From Acidobacteriota bacterium (lineage in GTDB: Bacteria; Acidobacteriota; G020349885), in assembly GCA_020349885.1 (NCBI GenBank), contig CP070701.1:115120-179119 (forward strand): DNA of 64,000 bases, written 5' to 3'. Below the pieces are notes generated by a model that saw only the letters and a program-made list of their open reading frames with translations, was not told where the DNA came from and ran no database searches. Within the stretch, counting starts at the first letter, position 1; each line of letters begins with the position of its first letter. This document shows positions 51,535-60,498 of this stretch, one piece after another. Position numbers and translations under genes: made by a program.

Positions 51535-52653
51535 ATGCATTTGGCCGTAAACGCACTGGCGGCGATGGAGGGGGGGAGCGCGACCTACGCCGCGAGCCTC
51601 CTCGACGGGTTTTCGAGGCGGACCGACCACCGCTTTACCGTCTTCCTGCCTCCCACGTGGGATGCCGCGCCGTACCGCGCCCCGCACGTGAGCATTGTTC
51701 AACCGAAGGTCTGCCGAACGCTTGCCGGTCGTCTGCTGTATGAGCATTTTTATCTGAGCGAAGAGGCGCGCCTAGGCGGCGCGGAAATGCTCTACTGTAT
51801 GTCGGACGTCGTCTCTTTGCGCTGCCAGATGCCATGTGTGGTGGCGGCACGCGATGAGACGATTTACAATGCGAGGCCGCACGGGATATCCCTTCGGGGG
51901 CGGCTGCGCCTTCTTGCTTTGCGTCGTTTGGGCGAAAGATCGCTACGGGAAGCCGCAGGGCTGGTCTGCGAAACAAAAGCCTTTCTTGCTGCGCTTGCGG
52001 ACTTGGGACTGCCCATTCCCAAGCAGCGGGCCGTGGTGCATCATGGGATCCCGCAGTTCGCCTGCGATTCCCCGAACAAGTCTTGGAAGGATTCGTCCTA
52101 TGTGCTTTACGTGGGCGGCGTTTACGTGCACAAGAATCTGTATACCCTGCTTGAGGCCTATGCGTTCCTGATTCGCAGGTTTCGGCTTCCCCATGATTTG
52201 GTCATGGTGGGAAAGGTCTTTCACCGAGGGTACTTCCGACGCTTGCAGCGGCTTGTGCGTAGCCATGGCCTGAGCGGGCGTGTGCATTTTGCAGGAAAAT
52301 GTCTGCCGTCTTCCGTGAGAGAATGGTACCGGAATGCCGGTCTGATGGTGCTTCCGTCTTTGCAGGAAAGCTTCGGCTATCCTATACTCGAAGCAATGGC
52401 GCAGAACCTCCCGATGGTGCTTTCGGACATTCCCGTATTTCAGGAAGTCGCTGGGGACGCCGCCCTGTACGTCGAGCCGCGGGACGCGGAGGGCATGGCG
52501 AAGGCCATCCATCGAGTGCTTTTCGACGAACCGCTGCGAGAGCGGTTGCGACAAGCGAGGCAGGAACGGATAAAGGATTTTTCCGTGGATACCGAAATTG
52601 CGCGGCTGCTGGATGCATTCACAACATGGAGCCGCGCGCGTGATGGCCGTTAA
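51535..52653 (+). CDS. GT4 glycosyltransferase
   Basis: 372 residues. Starts MHLAVNALAAMEGGSATYAA, with YVLYVGGVYVHKNLYTLLEAYAFL and VLPSLQESFGYPILEAMAQNLPMVLSD in the donor domain, giving the EX7E-type motif. Similar in plan to the glycosyltransferases at 45985 and 48241. Donor and acceptor unknown. Confidence 0.78.
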   Translation: MHLAVNALAAMEGGSATYAASLLDGFSRRTDHRFTVFLPPTWDAAPYRAPHVSIVQPKVCRTLAGRLLYEHFYLSEEARLGGAEMLYCMSDVVSLRCQMPCVVAARDETIYNARPHGISLRGRLRLLALRRLGERSLREAAGLVCETKAFLAALADLGLPIPKQRAVVHHGIPQFACDSPNKSWKDSSYVLYVGGVYVHKNLYTLLEAYAFLIRRFRLPHDLVMVGKVFHRGYFRRLQRLVRSHGLSGRVHFAGKCLPSSVREWYRNAGLMVLPSLQESFGYPILEAMAQNLPMVLSDIPVFQEVAGDAALYVEPRDAEGMAKAIHRVLFDEPLRERLRQARQERIKDFSVDTEIARLLDAFTTWSRARDGR

Positions 52654-52722
52654 TTCAAGACTCATTTGCAGGCCCTTTTCCCCTTTTGTTAAGATAATCT
52701 CTTGTTATAACTCCGACATCTT

Positions 52723-54885
52723 ATGAAACAAGTAGTCCAGCAGCCGAAGGCGGGGGTGGTCGTGGAAGAAGTTCCCGCGCCGATGATTCGGGGCGAGGGC
52801 GTGTTGGTGCGAAACCATGCGTCGCTCATCAGCGCGGGCACGGAGCGCGCCACGATAAGCGTTGGGAGCAAGAGCCTCATCACGACGGCCCGCGAGCGCC
52901 CCGATTTGGTGCAGCGCGTCTTGAAGATGGTGCGCACCCAAGGGTGGCGCGCGACGCTTCAAAAGGTGCGGGCGCGCATGGGCGCCTCGACACCCCTGGG
53001 CTATAGTTGCTCGGGCGAGGTGCTGGCCGCCTCTCCCGGGCTCGGCGAATTCTCCGTCGGGGAGCGCGTGGCATGCGCCGGTGCCTCCTACGCGAACCAT
53101 GCCGAGGTGGTGTTTATTCCCAAAAACCTCTGTGTGCGGATTCCCGACGGCGTCTCGTACGAGGACGCCGCGTACGTCACGGTGGGCGCCATCGCCATGC
53201 AGGGGGTCCGGCAGGCCGATGTGAGGATGGGGGAAAGCGTTGCGGTCGTCGGCCTGGGGCTGCTCGGTCAGCTCGCGGTGCAGATCTTGAAAGCCTCGGG
53301 TGTGCGCGTGGTGGGCGTGGACCTCGACGAGGAAAAGGTCAAGCTCGCCCAGGAGCACGGTGCCGACTTGGCGCTTTCCAGAACGGACGAGGTTGAGGAT
53401 AAAATCAAGCGCTTTACGGGCGGCCGGGGCGTGGACGCCGCCATCTTGACGGCCTCCACGACGAGCAACGACCCGATTGAGCTGGCCGGAGAGATTACGC
53501 GCGAGAGGGGGCGCGTCGTCGTCGTGGGTGCCATGGGATTGAACGTGCCGCGGCAGCCCTATTATATGAAAGAGCTCGATATGCGCCTTTCCCGCTCCTA
53601 CGGGCCGGGCCGCTACGACCCCGAATACGAGGAGAAAGGAAATGATTATCCTTACGGCTACGTGCGGTGGACGGAGCGCCGCAACATGGAGCACTTTTTG
53701 CGCCTCGTGGCGGAAGGAGCGGTTCGCCTACAGAGAATTACCACCCATCGCTTTCCCATCGAGGAAGCCCAGAAGGCCTACGCCTTGCTGACGGGAGAAT
53801 CCAAAGAATCTTACTTGGGCCTCGTCCTTACCTACGACGCCAAAAAACCCCTCGAGACCAAAGTCACGTTCCCCGTGCGCAGGGTGGCTCCGGCCGCACC
53901 AGTGCGAATGAGCGTTCTCGGCGCGGGCAATTTCGCGCAGGGGGTGCTCCTTCCCAAGCTGCGCGAACTGGGCACCGTCCAATTCCGCGGTCTGGTCACC
54001 GCAGAGAGCATTCCGACGAAGCGCGTCGCCTCGCAGTACGGTTTCGCTTTCGCCGGAAACGACGCGAACGACGTGTGGGAGGACGAGGAAACCAACGCCG
54101 TTCTCATTGCCACGCGCCACAACCTGCACGTCCCGCTCGCGCAGGAGGCGCTTCGACGCGGCAAGCACGTTTTCTTGGAAAAGCCGCTTGCGCTCAACGA
54201 CGAGGAACTACAGGCCATGGTCGAAGCGTACGCCCGCGCCTCCGCGATTCTCAGCGTCGGATTCAACCGCCGGTTCGCGCCGGCGACGCAGAAGATACGG
54301 GACCACTTCTCCGGGCGCGCGGAGCCGCTCTTCATCCACTATCGGGTGAACGCCGGCTTCATCCCCAAGGAGCACTGGGTCCACGACCCCGTCGAAGGCG
54401 GAGGGCGCATCGTGGGCGAGGTTTGCCATTTCGTCAATTGGATTCTCTATCTCACGGGGTCGGACGCCCGTTCCGTCTACGCCGAGAGCCTCAAGAGCGC
54501 GGACCCCGGCGCGGTGAACGAAGACAGCATCGCGGTCACGCTTTCGCTCTCGGACGGTTCCGTGGGCACCGTTCATTATCTCGCATGCGGCCCGGAAACC
54601 GTGGCCAAGGAGCGGGTTGAGGTCTTCGGCGAGAGGCGTTACGCCCACCTCGACGATTATCGGGCCGTCACGCTGGGCTACAAGGATAGAACGGACACCA
54701 CGCGCTTTTCGGTACAGGACAAGGGCCACAGGGAGGAATTGCGGTGTTTCGTGGACGCGATCGCGAAGGGTGGGGAGTCGCCCGTGCCGTTCGACGAGGC
54801 CGCGCATACGACGGAAGTGACGTTTCGCGTTTTGGATTCGCTCCGCACCGGGGAGAAAATCTTGATGGAGGAGCCTGTTCCATGA
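52723..54885 (+). CDS. bi-domain oxidoreductase (dehydrogenase plus Gfo/Idh/MocA)
   Basis: 720 residues. N-terminal half (1 to about 370) is a zinc-dehydrogenase/quinone-reductase-type MDR: LGYSCSGEVLAASPGLGEFSVG and the NAD(P) motif AVVGLGLLGQLAVQILK. The C-terminal half (about 385-720) is Gfo/Idh/MocA-like: MSVLGAGNFAQGVLLPKLRE, HVFLEKPLALND (with the EKP lysine) and EGGGRIVGEVCHFVNWILYL. Such fusions are frequent beside heparinase II/III and WecB genes in glycan clusters, where they probably oxidise and re-reduce a sugar. It overlaps wecB by ATGA. Substrate unknown. Confidence 0.82.
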   Translation: MKQVVQQPKAGVVVEEVPAPMIRGEGVLVRNHASLISAGTERATISVGSKSLITTARERPDLVQRVLKMVRTQGWRATLQKVRARMGASTPLGYSCSGEVLAASPGLGEFSVGERVACAGASYANHAEVVFIPKNLCVRIPDGVSYEDAAYVTVGAIAMQGVRQADVRMGESVAVVGLGLLGQLAVQILKASGVRVVGVDLDEEKVKLAQEHGADLALSRTDEVEDKIKRFTGGRGVDAAILTASTTSNDPIELAGEITRERGRVVVVGAMGLNVPRQPYYMKELDMRLSRSYGPGRYDPEYEEKGNDYPYGYVRWTERRNMEHFLRLVAEGAVRLQRITTHRFPIEEAQKAYALLTGESKESYLGLVLTYDAKKPLETKVTFPVRRVAPAAPVRMSVLGAGNFAQGVLLPKLRELGTVQFRGLVTAESIPTKRVASQYGFAFAGNDANDVWEDEETNAVLIATRHNLHVPLAQEALRRGKHVFLEKPLALNDEELQAMVEAYARASAILSVGFNRRFAPATQKIRDHFSGRAEPLFIHYRVNAGFIPKEHWVHDPVEGGGRIVGEVCHFVNWILYLTGSDARSVYAESLKSADPGAVNEDSIAVTLSLSDGSVGTVHYLACGPETVAKERVEVFGERRYAHLDDYRAVTLGYKDRTDTTRFSVQDKGHREELRCFVDAIAKGGESPVPFDEAAHTTEVTFRVLDSLRTGEKILMEEPVP

Positions 54886-55988
54886 GGGTGATTCACGTGG
54901 CGGGCGCACGTCCCAATTTCATGAAGATTGCGCCCTTGATGGAAGCGGTGGTGCACTACAACCGGGAGCACACGCAGCGGCCCATGGAGCAATTCCTGGT
55001 GCACACCGGCCAGCACTACGACGAACCCATGTCAAAGCTTTTTTTCGACGAGCTCGGCATTTCTAAGCCCGACGTCAATCTCGAGGTGGGCTCGGCGAGC
55101 CATGCCCGGCAGACAGCGGAAATCATGAAGCGGTTCGAGCCGGTGGTCGAGCAATGGCGCCCCGACGTCGTTTCGGTGGTCGGCGACGTGAATTCGACGG
55201 CGGCATGCGCCATGACGGCGGCGAAAATGGGGATCCGGACGGCCCATGTCGAGGCCGGCCTTCGCAGCCACGACCGCGAGATGCCCGAGGAGATCAACCG
55301 CCTCGTGACGGACGCTCTGTCGGATTTCCTGTTTGCGACCTCGCGCGGGGCATGCGAGAATTTACGGCGGGAAGGAATCCCGGACGAAAAGATTTTCTTC
55401 GTGGGGAACACGATGATCGACACCCTTATGCGGCACCGGGAGCTGGCGCGCCGCCCGGCGTTTTTGGACGGGCGGTCGATGGGCCAATTTGCGGTCGTAA
55501 CGCTGCACCGCCCCTCCAACGTGGACCAGCCGCGCGTGTTCGAGGAAATCCTGGACGCGTTCGAGGAGCTGGGCAAGCGCATTCCCATAATCTTCTCGGT
55601 CCACCCCCGCACGCGGGATATGGCGGAAAAATTCGGCCTGCTGGAGCGGATGGAGCGCCAGGAAAATCTCACACTTACCGATCCGCTCGGGTATTTGGAA
55701 TTTCTCTACCTGCTGGCGCATGCCTCTTTCGCGATGACCGACTCGGGCGGCATCCAGGAGGAAACGACCGCGCTCGGTATTCCCTGCCTCACGATTCGCG
55801 AGAACACCGAGCGTCCGGAAACCGTCAAGGAGGGAACAAACGTCTTGGTCGGGGCGAACCACGCGCGTATTGTGCGCGAGGGAGAGGCCATTCTTGAGGG
55901 GCGCGGCAAGCGGGGCCGCATCCCCGAAAAATGGGACGGCCGCGCGGCCCAGAGGATCGTGCGGGTGCTCGCGGAACTCGCCGACTAA
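54882..55988 (+). CDS. wecB: UDP-N-acetylglucosamine 2-epimerase (non-hydrolysing)
   Basis: Interconverts UDP-GlcNAc and UDP-ManNAc, supplying ManNAc for surface glycans. 368 residues starting MRVIHVAGARPNFMKIAPL; conserved motifs HTGQHYDEPMSKLFF, GDVNSTAACAMTAAKMG, HVEAGLRSHDREMPEE (acidic catalytic residues), TLHRPSNVD (His) and DSGGIQEE are all present. ATG overlaps the preceding stop (ATGA). A longer frame upstream is shadow. Confidence 0.9.
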   Translation: MRVIHVAGARPNFMKIAPLMEAVVHYNREHTQRPMEQFLVHTGQHYDEPMSKLFFDELGISKPDVNLEVGSASHARQTAEIMKRFEPVVEQWRPDVVSVVGDVNSTAACAMTAAKMGIRTAHVEAGLRSHDREMPEEINRLVTDALSDFLFATSRGACENLRREGIPDEKIFFVGNTMIDTLMRHRELARRPAFLDGRSMGQFAVVTLHRPSNVDQPRVFEEILDAFEELGKRIPIIFSVHPRTRDMAEKFGLLERMERQENLTLTDPLGYLEFLYLLAHASFAMTDSGGIQEETTALGIPCLTIRENTERPETVKEGTNVLVGANHARIVREGEAILEGRGKRGRIPEKWDGRAAQRIVRVLAELAD

Positions 55989-56005
55989 TTTTTTCAGGCT
56001 CTCTT

Positions 56006-57214
56006 ATGCGAATTCTCTACCTCAGCCAGTATTTTCCGCCGGAGATGGGGGCTCCGTCGGCCCGGGTCTGCGAGCTCTCGAGGCACTGGGCGAACGCGGG
56101 CCATGACGTTACCGTTCTCACGGCGTTTCCCCATCATCCGACGGGCGTCAAGCCCCCGCACTATCGTTGGCGTCTCTGGGCTCGGGAGCGGCATTATGGC
56201 GTTCGGGTGATACGCACTTACGTTCTGGCCACGCCGAACCGGGGGCTCAGGCGCGCCGTTAGCTACGCTTCGTTTTTCCTGTCGTCGATGCTTTTGGGCA
56301 TGTGGCTTGCACCGCGTCCGGACGTCCTCGTGGCCACTTCCCCGCAGCTTCTCGTGGCCTTGGCGGGCTACGGCCTCAGCCGCCTCAAGCGATGTCCGTT
56401 CGTGTTCGAAGTACGCGACCTGTGGCCGCGGGTCATCGTCGAGGTCGGCGCCATGCGCAGAGGGTGGTTCATTCGGTGGCTGGAACGCGTCGAGCTTGCC
56501 CTTTATCACCGCGCCGTGCGCGTGGTGGTGGTCACGGAAGGGCTGAAGCGCAACCTCGTGGGGCGCGGAATCCCGGCGGACAAGGTGGGCGTGATTCCGA
56601 ACGGCGTGGATTCCCGGTCTCCTTGTCCAGCTTCTTCGATTCGCTCCGAGCTGGGGCTCGACGGGAAATTCCTCGTGGCCTACGTAGGAACGCACGGCAT
56701 GAGCCACGGCCTGGAGGTGGTGCTCGACGCGGCGGAAAAGCTTCGGGAGCGTTCGGATGTGCAATTTGTTATGGTCGGAGAGGGCGCCCGCAAGGACGCC
56801 CTCAAGGAGCAGGCCCGGGCGCGGGGCCTCGCCAACGTCCATTTCCTGCCCGAACAGCCGCGTGAGCGGGCGCAGGCGATTCTGGCCGCGTCCGATGCGG
56901 TGGTGGTGCCCCTGCGAAAACTTCCCCTTTTTGAGATTACCGTTCCCTCGAAGTTGTTCGAGGGCATGGCGGCCGCGAGGCCCGTTTTGCTTGGTGTACA
57001 GGGAGAGGCGCGGCGCCTCGTCGAGGAGGCCGCCTGCGGGTACGCGTTCGAGCCAGAAAACGGAGCCGCGCTCGCCGATTCCATCCACCTTCTTTTGCAG
57101 GCCCCGGACGAGGGGCGCCGTCTTGGGGAAGCGGGGCGCGCCTACGTCTTGAAGCACTATAGCCGCCAGAAACAGGCCGAGCGTTATGCGGCGCTTTTGG
57201 AGGCGGCGGCATGA
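56006..57214 (+). CDS. GT4 glycosyltransferase (WbuB-like)
   Basis: 402 residues. MRILYLSQYFPPEMGAPSARVCELSRHW and VLTAFPHHPTGVKPP are typical of WbuB-type aminosugar transferases that act after WecB/WecA. Donor half: LVAYVGTHGMSHGLEVVLDAAEKL, HFLPEQPRERAQAILAASDAVVVPL and PSKLFEGMAAARPVLLGVQG. The start is fixed by family N-terminus and sits 17 bases after wecB. Placement between wecB and the WecA-like transferase supports a role in building the first sugars on the lipid carrier. Confidence 0.82.
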   Translation: MRILYLSQYFPPEMGAPSARVCELSRHWANAGHDVTVLTAFPHHPTGVKPPHYRWRLWARERHYGVRVIRTYVLATPNRGLRRAVSYASFFLSSMLLGMWLAPRPDVLVATSPQLLVALAGYGLSRLKRCPFVFEVRDLWPRVIVEVGAMRRGWFIRWLERVELALYHRAVRVVVVTEGLKRNLVGRGIPADKVGVIPNGVDSRSPCPASSIRSELGLDGKFLVAYVGTHGMSHGLEVVLDAAEKLRERSDVQFVMVGEGARKDALKEQARARGLANVHFLPEQPRERAQAILAASDAVVVPLRKLPLFEITVPSKLFEGMAAARPVLLGVQGEARRLVEEAACGYAFEPENGAALADSIHLLLQAPDEGRRLGEAGRAYVLKHYSRQKQAERYAALLEAAA

Positions 57215-57224
57215 GGGAAACACC

Positions 57225-58358
57225 ATGATCCGGTGGCGATTCATTTACCTTTACTTTTTCCTCGTGAGCGCGGGGGTTTCTCTCTTCCTCGTTCCGCTGT
57301 TTCGGCGATTCGCCCTACGATTTCAGGTGATGGACCATCCGGGGGAGCGAAAGCTTCACACGGAGCCCCTTCCCCTTTTTGGGGGCGGGGCGATCTTCTG
57401 CGCCATCGTGGCCGTGGTGGCGTTTCACTACGCGGTGCAACCCATGATGGCCCAGAGCGGATTCGTGCAGACGGTCGTGCCGGAATTCTACCGCTCCTAT
57501 TTGCATGGCATCTGGGCCTTTTCGGGGAGGATGTGGACGATTTTTCTGGGAGCGGCTTTCATCTCGGCGCTCGGTCTCCTGGACGACGTGCGGGGCGTCT
57601 CAATTCGGATGCGGTTCCTCTTCGAAATTCTAATCGCCGTCGCGGTCGTAGCCATCGGGATCAAGCCGGACATTGCAGTTTTTCCCCAACCCCTGGTTTG
57701 GCTCGTTTCCGTAATCTGGATTGTGGGGATTACGAATTCGATGAATCTTCTGGACGGCGCTGACGGGCTGGCGGCCGGCGTAGGGGCCATCGCGGCGCTT
57801 CTCTTGGCGTGGGTTATGGCGTTGGGCGGTCAGCCGCTCCCGGCGGTTTTCCTGCTTGTGCTGGCGGGAGCGGTCGCCGGATTCCTCCGTTACAACTTTC
57901 CTCCGGCGCGCATTTTTATGGGAAGCTGGGGCAGCATGCTCATCGGGTATCTTCTCGCCGTGGCAGTGCTTCTCACGACGGACGTCGCGGCCGGGGAAAA
58001 TTGGCTGCTCCCGATTTTGATCCCCCTGCTGATTTTGGGCATTCCGCTCTACGACACGTTTTCCGTAATTGCGATTCGCCTTGCGCAGGGTCGCTCGCCG
58101 GTGCTCGCCGATCAGAATCACTTCGTGCACCGGCTCATGCGCTTCGGCTTTTCGCCGAAGCAGGCGGTGCTCTTTATCTATCTGCTGACACTGTGCATCG
58201 GCATCAACGCCACGCTGCTGCTCAGGGCGGATGCGAGGACGAGCTTCATCCTGCTCCTTCAAATTCTGATGACGTTCGGTGTGATCGTCGTTCTCGAAAG
58301 GGTGCTGCTTGCGCATGCGGCGGCGCTTCGGAAAAAGCGTAAGGAGACCAAAACATGA
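57225..58358 (+). CDS. WecA/MraY-type initiating sugar-phosphate transferase
   Basis: 377 residues, about 11 helices. Transfers a sugar-1-phosphate (GlcNAc or related) from its UDP form to undecaprenyl phosphate. Family motifs: LGLLDDVRGVS (first Asp pair), GITNSMNLLDGADGLAAG, FMGSWGSMLIGYLLA and DQNHFVHRLMRFGFSPKQ (the HxxHR-type region near the active site). ATG at 57225 is chosen: GAGGG lies 7 bases upstream; a frame extending further back only shadows the GT4 gene. ATGA overlap with the next epimerase. Confidence 0.83.
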   Translation: MIRWRFIYLYFFLVSAGVSLFLVPLFRRFALRFQVMDHPGERKLHTEPLPLFGGGAIFCAIVAVVAFHYAVQPMMAQSGFVQTVVPEFYRSYLHGIWAFSGRMWTIFLGAAFISALGLLDDVRGVSIRMRFLFEILIAVAVVAIGIKPDIAVFPQPLVWLVSVIWIVGITNSMNLLDGADGLAAGVGAIAALLLAWVMALGGQPLPAVFLLVLAGAVAGFLRYNFPPARIFMGSWGSMLIGYLLAVAVLLTTDVAAGENWLLPILIPLLILGIPLYDTFSVIAIRLAQGRSPVLADQNHFVHRLMRFGFSPKQAVLFIYLLTLCIGINATLLLRADARTSFILLLQILMTFGVIVVLERVLLAHAAALRKKRKETKT

Positions 58359-59326
58359 ACGTGTTGATTACGGGAGGAGCGGGCTTCATCGGCTCCCACC
58401 TCGCCGAGCACTATTTGAAGCAAGGGCACAAGGTGACCGTGTTGGACAATTTGTCGACGGGGAGCATGCAGAACATCGAGGCCTTAAAAAAGAAGCCCAA
58501 TTTCGAATACGTCATCGACTCCATCATGAATCGCCCAGTGCTTGCGGAGCTCGTGGATCTGGCGGATGTGGTCTTTCATCTGGCGGCGGCGGTGGGCGTT
58601 CGGCTCATCGTGGAAAGCCCGGTCAACACGATCGAGACCAATATCAAAGGCACGGAGGTTATTCTTGAGCTTGCGAACCATAAGAAAAAGAAGGTGCTCA
58701 TTGCCTCGACGTCCGAAGTCTACGGAAAGAATTCGAAAGTCCCGTTCGTCGAGAGCGACGATATGGTGCTCGGTCCGAGCAACAAGTCGCGGTGGAGCTA
58801 CGCCTGCTCTAAAGCCATCGACGAATTTTTGGCGCTCGCTTACTGGAAAGAGAAGAAACTCCCCGTCGTAATCGCCCGCATCTTCAACACCGTGGGGCCG
58901 CGCCAGACCGGCCGCTACGGCATGGTAATCCCGACGTTCGCAAAGCAGGCCCTTCAGGAAAAGCCCATCACCGTCTTCGGGGACGGAACGCAGAGCCGTT
59001 CCTTCCTTCACGTTCATGACGGGGTACAGGCGCTCTCGGCATTGATGGAGAGTGACAAGACGGTGGGGGCCGTGATAAACGTGGGGCACAACACCGAAAT
59101 TGCCATTCTGGAGCTCGCCCGCCAGGTCAAGAGTGTCGCGGGCAGCCGCTCCGAGATAAAGCTTATTCCCTACGACGAAGCCTACGAGGAGGGCTTTGAG
59201 GACATGCATCGCCGCGTACCGAGCATCGAAAAGGCGCACCGCCTTATCGGCTTCGAGCCTACCAAGAACGTAGAGGAGATACTGCGCGACGTCGTCGAGT
59301 ATTTCCGCAACGGGGACATCCTGTAG
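58355..59326 (+). CDS. NAD-dependent sugar epimerase/dehydratase
   Basis: 323 residues, extended SDR. NAD motif LITGGAGFIGSHLAEHYLKQG, then LIASTSEVYGKNSKVPFVES, RWSYACSKAIDEFLALAY (YxxxK intact), RIFNTVGPRQTGRYGMVIPTFA and FGDGTQSRSFLHVHDGVQAL. It resembles UDP-glucuronate decarboxylase and GDP-mannose dehydratase relatives; the product sugar is not determined. Overlaps the WecA-like gene by four bases. Confidence 0.8.
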   Translation: MNVLITGGAGFIGSHLAEHYLKQGHKVTVLDNLSTGSMQNIEALKKKPNFEYVIDSIMNRPVLAELVDLADVVFHLAAAVGVRLIVESPVNTIETNIKGTEVILELANHKKKKVLIASTSEVYGKNSKVPFVESDDMVLGPSNKSRWSYACSKAIDEFLALAYWKEKKLPVVIARIFNTVGPRQTGRYGMVIPTFAKQALQEKPITVFGDGTQSRSFLHVHDGVQALSALMESDKTVGAVINVGHNTEIAILELARQVKSVAGSRSEIKLIPYDEAYEEGFEDMHRRVPSIEKAHRLIGFEPTKNVEEILRDVVEYFRNGDIL

Positions 59327-59349
59327 GAAAAACCGCGGGAAACATTCCT

Positions 59350-60498
59350 ATGGAATCGCTTTTCTGGGCCTGTTTGATTCTGGTCGCCTACGTCTACGTC
59401 GGTTATCCGACGCTGGCATGGTTTGCGGCGCGTGTGAAGCCGCGGGCGTGGAAACGGGACGAGGAATACCTTCCCTCGCTCACACTGGTCATATCGGCGC
59501 ACAACGAAGCGGGGATTCTTCCCGCGAAGCTCGAGAACACCCTCGCGCTGGACTATCCCCAGGAACGCCTTCAGGCGTTGGTGGTCAGCGACGGCTCGGA
59601 TGACGCGACGGCGGACATCGCGGAAAAGTCCCCGCGCATAGAGGTCCACGAAACCGGCGAACGCCTGGGGAAGAGCGAGTCGCTCAACCGCGCGTGGCCA
59701 CGCGTCAGGGGCGAGGTGGTCGCCTTTTCCGATGCGAACGTCATGTACGAGGGCGATGCCTTGAGGAAGTTTGTCCGGAATTTTTCCGACCCGCGCGTGG
59801 GCTGCGTGTGCGGAGAGCTTCGCTATCGGGACGCCCGCACGCCTTCGAGCCGTGGTGAAAACCTTTACTGGCTCTACGAGAGCCGCCTGCGGGAGTGGGA
59901 AGGGCGCCGAGGGGCGCTTCTTTCTCCCAACGGCACGCTTTTTGCCGTTCGGCGCGAGTTGTTTCGCCCCCTTTCTCCCCGGGCGGCCAACGACTTTCAG
60001 ACCGCGGAGGATGTGGCGGAGCAGGGAGCGTGGGTCGTCTACGACCGCGATGTCCGCGCCTGGGAGAGCAGCGTCGGCACGCACGTGGAGGAATTTTTGC
60101 GAAAAGCGCGGATTATCGCGGGCTGCGCCGAAGTGGCGTTTCTGCGGCTGGGGCGCATGCGGCCGGCGCGGACGCTTCGCATGCTCTCGCACAAGATCCT
60201 TCGCTGGCTGGTGCCGGTGTTTTTGGGGGGCATATTGTCGGGAAGCGCGGCCCTCGCGCCGGCCCGCCCGGAATGGGCGTTTGTCCTCGGCGTGCAAGCC
60301 CTGTTCTACGGGTGCGCCCTTTTGGGAATGTTGCCGGGCTTTCGGCGCGTGCCTTTCTTCTATCTCCCTCTATATTTCGTCGTGGTCAACGCCGCCTCCG
60401 TGGTCGGCCTCTGGCGCTTTGCCACGCGCACGCAGAAACCTGCGTGGGAAAGCCCCCGCTCGAATCGCGCAGACGTAACGGCCCAAAGCCATGGATAG
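59350..60498 (+). CDS. GT2 membrane glycosyltransferase
   Basis: 382 residues. One helix at the N-terminus (LFWACLILVAYVYVGYPTLAWF), a GT-A core with LTLVISAHNEAGILPAKLENTL, VSDGSDDATADIA and FSDANVMYEGDALRKF, then LLSPNGTLFAVRRELFRPL (a QXXRW-like area in related enzymes) and several C-terminal helices (LVPVFLGGILSGSAALAP, FVLGVQALFYGCALLGML). Resembles processive or cellulose-synthase-like GT2 proteins. Overlaps the next gene by 8 bases. Confidence 0.78.
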   Translation: MESLFWACLILVAYVYVGYPTLAWFAARVKPRAWKRDEEYLPSLTLVISAHNEAGILPAKLENTLALDYPQERLQALVVSDGSDDATADIAEKSPRIEVHETGERLGKSESLNRAWPRVRGEVVAFSDANVMYEGDALRKFVRNFSDPRVGCVCGELRYRDARTPSSRGENLYWLYESRLREWEGRRGALLSPNGTLFAVRRELFRPLSPRAANDFQTAEDVAEQGAWVVYDRDVRAWESSVGTHVEEFLRKARIIAGCAEVAFLRLGRMRPARTLRMLSHKILRWLVPVFLGGILSGSAALAPARPEWAFVLGVQALFYGCALLGMLPGFRRVPFFYLPLYFVVVNAASVVGLWRFATRTQKPAWESPRSNRADVTAQSHG

